From: Stagonosporopsis chrysanthemi
Taxonomy: Eukaryota > Ascomycota > Dothideomycetes > Pleosporales > Didymellaceae
Direction: 5' to 3'
NCBI GenBank assembly: GCA_022560025.1
Contig: JAFISE010000049.1
Coordinates: forward strand, 1-64,000
DNA length: 64,000 nt
The translations under genes and the position numbers were made by a program. The notes under the pieces are model-generated. The model saw nothing but the letters and a program-made list of their open reading frames with translations. It made no database searches and was not told the DNA's origin. Shown here in pieces: positions 57,188 to 64,000 of the stretch (positions are counted from its first letter, which is position 1; each line of letters begins with the position of its first letter).

Positions 57188-57966
57188 ATGATCTTCACAA
57201 ATACCCTCTCTCTTATTCTGGCCCTCGCGCCTGCCACCCTTCTCGCCGTACCCACACAAACTGTCGACTCGATAGTCCATATCATCCCACGAGACGGCAT
57301 CTCCCCCCGCATGGTCGACCAAACAGACAGCTCTATCGCCCAATGTGACCTCTCTGCCGCCGTCCTCCCCTCAGGTACTTCCGCCTTCCCTTCCCACTAA
57401 ACCTCCCCCACTAACGCTCTCCAGACGCCCCCGGTCTGCCCGCCATCGGCACCGGCCTGAAGCTCTCCCACATCGCCATCGGCCGGGGCGTGCAAAACTA
57501 CACGTGCGACACACCCTCCACAAGCACGGCACCAAAAGCCATCGGCGCCGTCGCCTCGCTCTTCAACGCAACGTGCGACAGCGTGCGGGCCCCCGCCATC
57601 CTCGCCAGCGTGACCAAAATCGCCCTCGGCTACGCGATCCCCTCGTCTGAGCTCGCCGGCGCCCGCTTGTCCGGCCACCACGAGTTCACAGAAAAGGGCA
57701 TTCCGTTCTTCAAGCTGCAGACGCCCAAGGTCGATTTCGGCTCCGTCCATGTCAATGCCACGGCCAAGGTTGCGGCGCCCAAGGACGCGAGCCCAGGCCC
57801 CAATGGGCTTGGGAGCGTGCCGTGGCTTAAGCTTGTTCAACTCGAGGGTGACTATAAGGAGGTTTATCGTGTTAATACCGCGGGTGGTATGGCGCCGAAG
57901 ACATGTGAGGGCGTGCAGGGCACTTTCAGTGTGGAGTATGCGGCGGAGTACTGGTTCTATGCATGA
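57188..57966 (+). CDS. Secreted DUF3455 protein
   Basis: Two exons (57188-57374, 57425-57966; 50-nt intron) give 242 residues. A signal peptide (MIFTNTLSLILALAPATLLA) is followed by about 45 variable residues. The DUF3455 pattern comes next: GLKLSHIAIGRGVQNYTCDT, AVASLFNATCDS, LSGHHEFTEKGIPFFKL, LGSVPWLKLV, and YRVNTAGGMAPKTCEG, ending VEYAAEYWFYA. Conserved Cys in NYTC, ATC and KTC suggest disulfides. The family is common in ascomycete and bacterial secretomes and is often mislabelled malate dehydrogenase; its real role is unknown. The start ATG directly precedes the signal peptide. Confidence 0.88.
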
Positions 57967-58377
57967 GCGGATGTGAATGTGGATGTAAGGTGTATTGTAC
58001 AGAGCATTTCTTGGGCGTTGGGTGGCGTTTGTGCTGCTTGAGTTTATGGTTCTTGGTGATGTGTGTTTGGTGTAGATGATATGCGCTATACCCTTCCGTG
58101 CCTCAATGGTAGTTGGACACAATGCACAAGGTTCTCCGATGGTTGTCGTGTTTGTAGTGTGTCTGTATGATGTTGTATGTGATGGACCAGGCATTGCTTG
58201 CGAGGTGAGTTGGTAGCATCATGCTTTTTATTGTATCTATGTTTTTGAGTACCTCGCGTGCCTGTTTGCACGTACCTGCTTCACGGAGACTCACAAATCC
58301 GTGAAGGCACTCGGCAAGAGTAGAGAGCGATCCGCAATTGTTTGTGTCGTCCACTGTCGACACCTGCAACTCCGCAC
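57967..58377. other. Convergent 3' regions
   Basis: 411 bp between the DUF3455 stop and the opposing choline kinase stop. GT-rich, no separate feature. Confidence 0.5.
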
Positions 58378-60874
58378 CTAGTACTCAACGATCTTCATCC
58401 TCTTGATCAATTCCTCAGGCAAGTCCTCCTTCTTGACCAACCCCATGCCCACCAGATCGCCCCAGACAAACATAGCCCTGTCCTGTGAATACGCAAGGTA
58501 GTCAAACTCCTCATCGTCCTGTGATTTGAACAGATCAGTATCCTGATCCAGTTCCAGTGTGTCCTCGTTCTTTGGCTCCTCCTTGGTACTCACGGCCGGG
58601 GTTTCCTGCTTCTCTGCCTCTGCTTCGGCCTTGATGTCAGCGGTGGCTCCGTCCAGTGCCGCGGCGGTGGGGTTCTCGCTGCTGCCGTCTGCTGCGTCGA
58701 AGTCTGGTAGGCCGGGGATGTGAGCTTGCACGATGCCCCAGGCGACCCACATGGCGGAATTGGCGATCCGCCAGAGTTTGGTTTCGGCCATGAGACGTCG
58801 GGCTTCTTCTTCAGTGGCACGCTCCGCCTGAGCTTCCTGTTCCTGGTAAGATTGGCCTGGAGGTGCACGTGAGTCCAACATGAATGCAGAGATGGTGCTG
58901 GGGGCAGCGGTGGCAGCGAGGGCAGTGGTGCTTGCAGAAGTGGGCAGGGGTCCGAGGTGAGGTGTGGGGGGGTTCGATGAGTGTCCTCCGGGGGTTTTGA
59001 GGCCAGGGGAGTGGGTAAGGTATGCTCGAATGAACCGATGCTGTTCTTCAGGAGTAGGGTAGTAGTTACTCGCACAGGCCCAAGAATAGTCAGCGTCATG
59101 GTAGTTGTAGCACCACTCAGTCTGTGTACGTTAGTAAATTACGCTCGAGCAACCGCCATCAGGTAGGGACTATGAAAATGTTTCTTACGAAGTGGTTCGC
59201 GAACTCCATGCCTGGAACGTTGGCGTTTGAATATTCAAAGTCGATGACGACCAACTGTTTGTGCTGGTTCGCTGGCAGTAGAAGGGGAGATTCGCCTTCA
59301 GGCATCATGCGGAGGATGTTGCCATATTGCGTCTGTTGTGCTGCCGTCAGTGAAAGCTCTGGCATACGCTCTAAATCACTTACGTCGTTGTGAGCAAATA
59401 CCATGCGCTCATTGATCTTCTCAAGCCCGCCGTACTGGTCCTCAAGCCACCTCCTATACTTCTCTATCATCCGCCGAAAGACGGGCCATTCCACACCACA
59501 GATCAAGCCTCGCTTCCGCCAGCGGTCAGAGGCGGACGTAATCGGCGCGTCTCCATTCTCGATGATCTGCTGGTCAAGCCAGGTGACAACCTGTTCGCAA
59601 CGATCGACCCACTTGTCCCAGTTCTGCCACACGAACGGGCCAGCTTCTCGCTCTGACTTCAACAATTCTATGCCCTCGTGAAGCTCTCGCATACGCTTGG
59701 CGATCTGCCTGGAAGTCTCAGGAACTCGCAGCTCCTTGAAACTGAGTGGCTTTGCATGGAAGAATTCCTCGAATCGACCATTCTTGAAAGTGCCGAGCAT
59801 GCGAGGGCCAATACGCTTGCGTCCGAGGCGCTGCAAGATTTGAAGCTCCGACTCGCGGTCGATGAGATGATCCACTTGGGGGCCGTAAACCCGGAGAAGT
59901 AATTTCCTGAAATACATGTCAGCTGGTACCATCGAGAATTCCATTGCAACATACGGTGGAGGATTCTTGGGTACTGGTACACCATCTGCACGTTCTTCCT
60001 TTGACCTGACGTTCTTAGGGGGTGAGACAACGTAGACAGCATTTGTCAAAGCACCGCTCAATCTTTGAACATCGATATCGTCGTGCTGTTCCAAGGCCAC
60101 TCGTCGCCAGCCCTTCAATTTCAACGTGTGTGCCAGACGCAGGATTTCGTATCTGAACGTCGTCCAGGCCTCTTTCTCTTTTCGCCTCCTTCTCTCTGTA
60201 TCCTCATTGTAAGGTTCAGCGTCAGCGTCAGCTTCATCGATGCTGTAAGCCATGGTTTTGGAGTTGTCAAGCACAACATCGCAACTAGGAACTAGCTGGT
60301 CGATGGAATCGAAGTAATCTGAATCTTGCGAGATTGCAGAATGACGTTTAAGGCCCGTTGACATCCGGCGTACGTGGTTGATCTTTCTCTTTGCATCGGC
60401 GGGAGTCATGTTCAGCGTCTTCTCCAAGATACTGGATAGCTGATCCAATGCCACTGAACCATCGGACGAATCGGAGCCGGTCCTACCTCGAGAAGTCGGC
60501 GGAGCCTCGAGCTGGTCTCCGGGGCCTTCCTTAGGCTCGGTGACATGCTGAGTGTCCTTTGCGGCCTTTCGTTTCGCCTTGCGCGATGCCCGTCTCGTAC
60601 GCTCTGATTTAAGCCAATTGTGCACGTGCTTGGCCAGTCTTTCATGGGCATGAACGTGATGTTGATCGTTGGAGCTGTCTGAGAGGAGAGAGGTAAGGGA
60701 GGGATTCCCATCTTTCGCTTCTCCGCTGTGGCTTTGCGGCTTGAATGAGCTCATGTGCTCGATGGAGGGTCTGCCAGACAGTCGTTTACCGCTGATACTT
60801 GCAGGATAGTGTCTCGATGGCCTGTCAAGGTCCATGTAGTCTTTCTGCTCAAGCTCCTTGTGCTTTGCGATCAT
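58378..60874 (-). CDS. Choline/ethanolamine kinase
   Basis: Three exons (60874-59384, 59332-59189, 59121-58378) give 792 residues from the first ATG of this frame. The first ~250 residues are disordered and basic. The kinase part has ALTNAVYVVSPP, YVAMEFSMVPADMYFRKLLLRVYG, LGRKRIGPRMLGTFKNGRFEEF, the Brenner motif VFAHND/TQYGNIL across intron 1, VVIDFEYSNANVPGMEFANHF (metal-binding Asp) and TEWCYNYHDADYSWAC. The protein phosphorylates choline as the first step of the CDP-choline route to phosphatidylcholine. A long low-complexity acidic insert separates YLTHSPGLKTPGG from LWRIANSAMWVAWGIVQAHIPG, the last conserved helix. The true start is probably further upstream: an acceptor (CTGTACAG) precedes VSFPDEGISPLMIAKHKEL, and an exon MASSNNERPRSSELPQ at 61324 could supply the N-terminus through an intron of about 310 nt. 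I keep the verified frame here. Confidence 0.88.
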
Positions 60875-61229
60875 AAGAGGTGAAATGCCTTCATCAGGGA
60901 ACGATACAACTGTACAGGTTAAATAAGCAAATGTTCGTGTTGTCGCATGGGTCGAATCACGGTGCTGAGGGCTTTATCTTTTCATGTCTCTTGTTCGCAC
61001 TCTTGCGTCCAATCATCTCTTCTTGCACGTGCAACTTGTCGCTTGCAAAATTGCAGTGGTCCTGCCATCCTGATGAAGCAAGTCGCAATGGAGCGAGCAG
61101 CATGTGGAGTTACAGATTGACAGATTCTGCATATGAAACGCAAACTCAAAGACAGCATTGAGATTGTTAAACGACACGGAAAGGTGCATGGGTGTGACAG
61201 GTGGTACAAGGGTTGGTATGGGGGACGGA

Positions 61230-61324
61230 CCTTTGGGAGGCGCGCGGGGTGACATGCTCCCCTCCACGGTGTTGTTTTGAGGTAGCTCCGAGGAGCGTGG
61301 CCGTTCATTATTGGAGGACGCCAT
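61230..61324 (-). CDS. Possible first exon of the choline kinase gene
   Basis: The minus-strand frame from ATG 61324 reads MASSNNERPRSSELPQNN, then SMSPRAPPK. Joining at a GTCCGT donor after AAAG to the acceptor near 60921 gives RAPPKVVSFPDEGISPLMIA in frame. The peptide is polar and disordered, as choline kinase N-termini are. The donor is not a strong consensus, so other sites (for example GTAACT near 61105) are possible. Confidence 0.35.
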
Positions 61325-62077
61325 GACTGTCGGAATCGGATGCACCAATGGCGCAGGGTGAGGTAAGCTACAGGCTCTACCGGCGACTTTGAAGCTTAGT
61401 CGAGGGCGTGTTAATCGAAACCACGCAATCCGTACTGTGCGTGGATGTGGTAGGTTTTAGGGTGGCAGGGTCGCTATCGATTGCTTGTAGACTAGAGGGA
61501 CCACGTGCCAAGTTTGGTTGGGCTCGGACTGCGAGCGCTTTTGAGATAAGTGAGAGAAAGTCTGGAAGAGAGTGAGCGGCTCGAGACACCCAAATTGAAC
61601 CTGGGCTTGTATATCAGCTTGCGTACGGGAACGTGGCGCTTCAATCAACCGGATTTGCATGTGGTTGCTTCCGCGTATGCGTGCGGCTTTCAGGGTCATA
61701 CGAGAGCCTTGGCGATCTACGTCAGGGCTAAATAAACTGGGCGGTATAGCTTCCAGCGAATGGTGGCAGAGTGGTGACACTGGTGGTCTAGTTTCAAGGT
61801 TGATGTTCTTGGAATTGCTTGCGAGTGAGGCGCATGCCTTTTTGTGAATTCGGCACGGTTCTACAGCGAAGATATCTAATCAAGCTTGCTGTCCATATTG
61901 TACGCCTGTGATGCAAGCTGGCTACACAAGCGGGACACCCAAACGCCGCGCTATAATGTTCAGGATAATATTAGACATGGACCGTCTAAGGAATGGTATA
62001 CAAGATATTCCGCACGAACTTGAGTGACGGTACATATAAATAGGGTACAATGACAATTGACCGAAAACGCGCATGTA
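61325..62077. other. Intergenic region, no gene recognised
   Basis: 753 bp holding the choline kinase promoter side and the 3' region of the transporter gene. Short frames only. Confidence 0.45.
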
Positions 62078-63950
62078 TCAGGCTGCCCATTCGACCGTCT
62101 CCAAAGCGAGCATAACAAGCAGTAAGGTGCTGGGCAGGATGAAGACCACGTAGCTCTGGAAGAGGATGTTGGACATGGCGCCCATGTAAACGTTATTGAT
62201 CTGACAGATCTGCGCCAGTTGCAGTGCAGTGGGTGCACCGCTGAGAAGGAAGCAGACAATGATGAAGATGGGATCATCGACGATGCTGACAGGAACGTAC
62301 TTGGCGATCAGGGCCAGGATCGGGGCCATTGCGAGAGTCGGAATGAGCATGCGGCTGATCAAGGATGCTATGACAAGCTTCTTTTCGACCTTTGGATCTT
62401 CCATGGAGTGCTGATCTTGCTTTGGCAGAGTGTTGCGGGCCAGATTCGCGCCTAGGACTACCAGGATGAGAGGAACGGCGACTTGACCGCTCTGATTCAC
62501 AGCACGAGTCAAAGAAGTGTTGATAAAGGTTCCGGGAGTGAAGAAGACGTGCTGCAGCTGAGGAACTGAAGCAACGACGATCGCAGCCAACATTGCCCAG
62601 AGGGGAGGGTTCATGAATGCCCAGACGCCCCGGGCAAAGCGCCCAAGGAAAGAAAAGATCTTGGAGAGTGTTCGCTGAAGCCACTTCGGTAACGACTCGA
62701 AGACTGAGCGACCAATGCGCGAGAAAGTGTTTGAAGTAGACCTCCCCGCACGCTGAACGGCCAGTATGGCTCGTTTCGGCCAGCCCTTAAGGCCTTTGGG
62801 GATATCGTTCTTTTTCAATGAGGCGAGGCTGTCGAGCGCGCCATTGCCATTCGCAAAAAGGTTGCCGTTGCCGTTGCCGTTGCCGTTGACCCTGGTACGG
62901 AAATCTCCTTCGCCTGCAACTGCGACATTGCCGTTCGTAGGCGTGATGAAGTCAGTGGACGCCAAAACATCCCCCCGGTCCTCGATGGAGTCCGTATCGC
63001 TTGTGCCGGCAGATGTAGCGTAGCTGGTGACGTTGCCAGACTCATAGTCTGAATGCGAATCGTCGAGAAGGCGTTGTGCCTCCTCTTCGCTGTACTCTCC
63101 ACTTTCGAGGGAATCAATGGTTCCGCCGTCTTCCTTCTTGTATGTATCTGCTGGGGCCAGCAAAACGTTGAAGCCCCAGGTCCATCGAACAAGTTGTCCA
63201 AGCTGTTGGAAGATGAGCAGGTAAAGAATGCCGCGGGCACCGACCTCGTTGTCGTTGTCGCCGGGAATTCTGTCCCAGTGCAGGCCGGAGATGGTTTTCG
63301 AGAGTGAAATAACGAGGGAGATAGGTAGAGAGTTTGAGTTTCCAAAGACCTGGATCAATTAGTACTTGGTTGTTTGATGGCATGGGGACGACATACCGCC
63401 ATTGCAGTGACGAAGTTGGACTGTCTCTTCTTGAAGCCGAACAGCTTGGCGACGATGAGCGCGGCGACGTAGGAGATGATTGTCTGGACAACGAAAATGA
63501 TGGGAATCACGGCAAGGTCTCCCAGCTTCTCTGCAGTCAACTGCGAAGCCAGCTTGGTGAAGACTGCAGTGCGCGGTCAGTATTGCACGTGCGTGTAGCA
63601 GCAAGAGGTGCGCCATCTCAGGTCAAGCCGATGCACTCACTCAGACAGGGCGTGAACAGCTGCGTGTTGAGGTTGGCCAGGAACTTCTGGCTCTCTGCAT
63701 CGAATTGGCCCATCCTGGCGATGATGTAGCCAGGCGCACTCACGCACACGACTTCCATCACGGCCTCGAAGACGAGCAGCGTGAGGTTGGCGAAGTCGGG
63801 GTGCGAGCTGTGCGCCTTCTTCTTGAAGACCTCGATGAAACCGCCATTGGTGCCGTAGTCGAACGATTGCGAGGTCATGGAGACGAATGCGTTGGAATTG
63901 GCGGCGAGGTCGCGCAGGCGCAAGGCCTGGGGACTCGTGAAAAGAGGCAT
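62078..63950 (-). CDS. Auxin efflux carrier (AEC) family membrane transporter
   Basis: Three exons (63950-63641, 63563-63397, 63349-62078; introns 77 and 47 nt) give 582 residues. The N-terminal membrane half contains LLVFEAVMEVVCVSAPGYII, LNTQLFTPCLIFTKLASQ and IPIIFVVQTIISYVAALIVAKL, then VFGNSNSLPISLVISL, which is the conserved AEC unwound-helix motif. A large acidic cytosolic loop (about residues 220-380) includes NGNGNGNGNLFANGNG. The C-terminal half (MNPPLWAMLAAIVVASVPQL, VPLILVVLGANLARN, LLSGAPTALQLAQICQINN) is typical of the fungal ECM3/YBR287W group. Members sit in ER or plasma membrane and the substrate in fungi is unclear. The start lies 50 bp from the window end. A downstream Met (MTSQSFDYG) could equally be used. 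Confidence 0.87.
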
Positions 63951-64000
63951 GCAGATGGCGACGGCAGGTGCGACGTGGACGAGGGTGCTTGGTGGTGGTA

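Overview
This window is a piece of a filamentous ascomycete genome. The genes carry 44-140 nt introns with GT...AG ends and fungal-type spacing, and the gene set (Mis12, GPI3, DBP6, LAMMER kinase, SRP19, CORVET subunit, CASP golgin) is typical of Pezizomycotina. A Dothideomycete is my best guess, from general appearance only. The sequence is two-compartment: about 13 kb of AT-rich repeat ruined by repeat-induced point mutation (RIP), then about 51 kb of normal-GC, gene-rich DNA.

Bases 1-13,316 are nested dead transposons. The 3' end of one Ty3/Gypsy chromovirus pol gene (500-1335) with a repeated C-terminal tail comes first, followed by an unassigned decayed reading frame on the minus strand (1870-3250). 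A pogo/Fot-type DNA transposon (4092-13314, minus strand) then carries a complete Ty3/Gypsy chromovirus (4307-11419, plus strand) inserted in its 3' end. The Gypsy element has two 523-bp LTRs and a 5-bp target duplication, and its gag, protease, RT, RNase H, integrase and chromodomain are all readable through stop codons that replaced Gln and Trp codons. The outermost 230 bp of the pogo element next to the genes kept normal base composition.

Bases 13.3-23.4 kb are a transition zone of accessory character: a secreted epoxide-hydrolase-like enzyme, an FAD oxidoreductase, a truncated PDR-type ABC transporter relic ending at a palindromic repeat, a 23-bp minisatellite, a phytanoyl-CoA-dioxygenase-like protein, and a DUF3176-type membrane protein gene interrupted by one in-frame TGA.

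Bases 23.4-64 kb are mostly housekeeping genes: Vps3/TGFBRAP1-like CORVET subunit and CASP golgin (divergent pair), prefoldin 4, an MFS transporter, a glycosyltransferase-like type II membrane protein, Mis12/Mtw1, LAMMER kinase, class III aminotransferase, SRP19, a pepsin-like secreted protease, DBP6 helicase and GPI3 (divergent pair), a DUF3455 secreted protein, choline kinase, and an auxin-efflux-carrier family transporter. Several long intergenic stretches (up to 2.3 kb) hold nothing I can identify. Exon boundaries were placed by hand from splice signals, reading-frame continuity and family resemblance, so single-base errors are possible. I found no tRNA, rRNA or CRISPR, and no clear undescribed system. 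The most notable items are the exactly resolvable nested insertion, the within-element RIP boundary, the single-stop DUF3176 gene and two related palindromic repeats.
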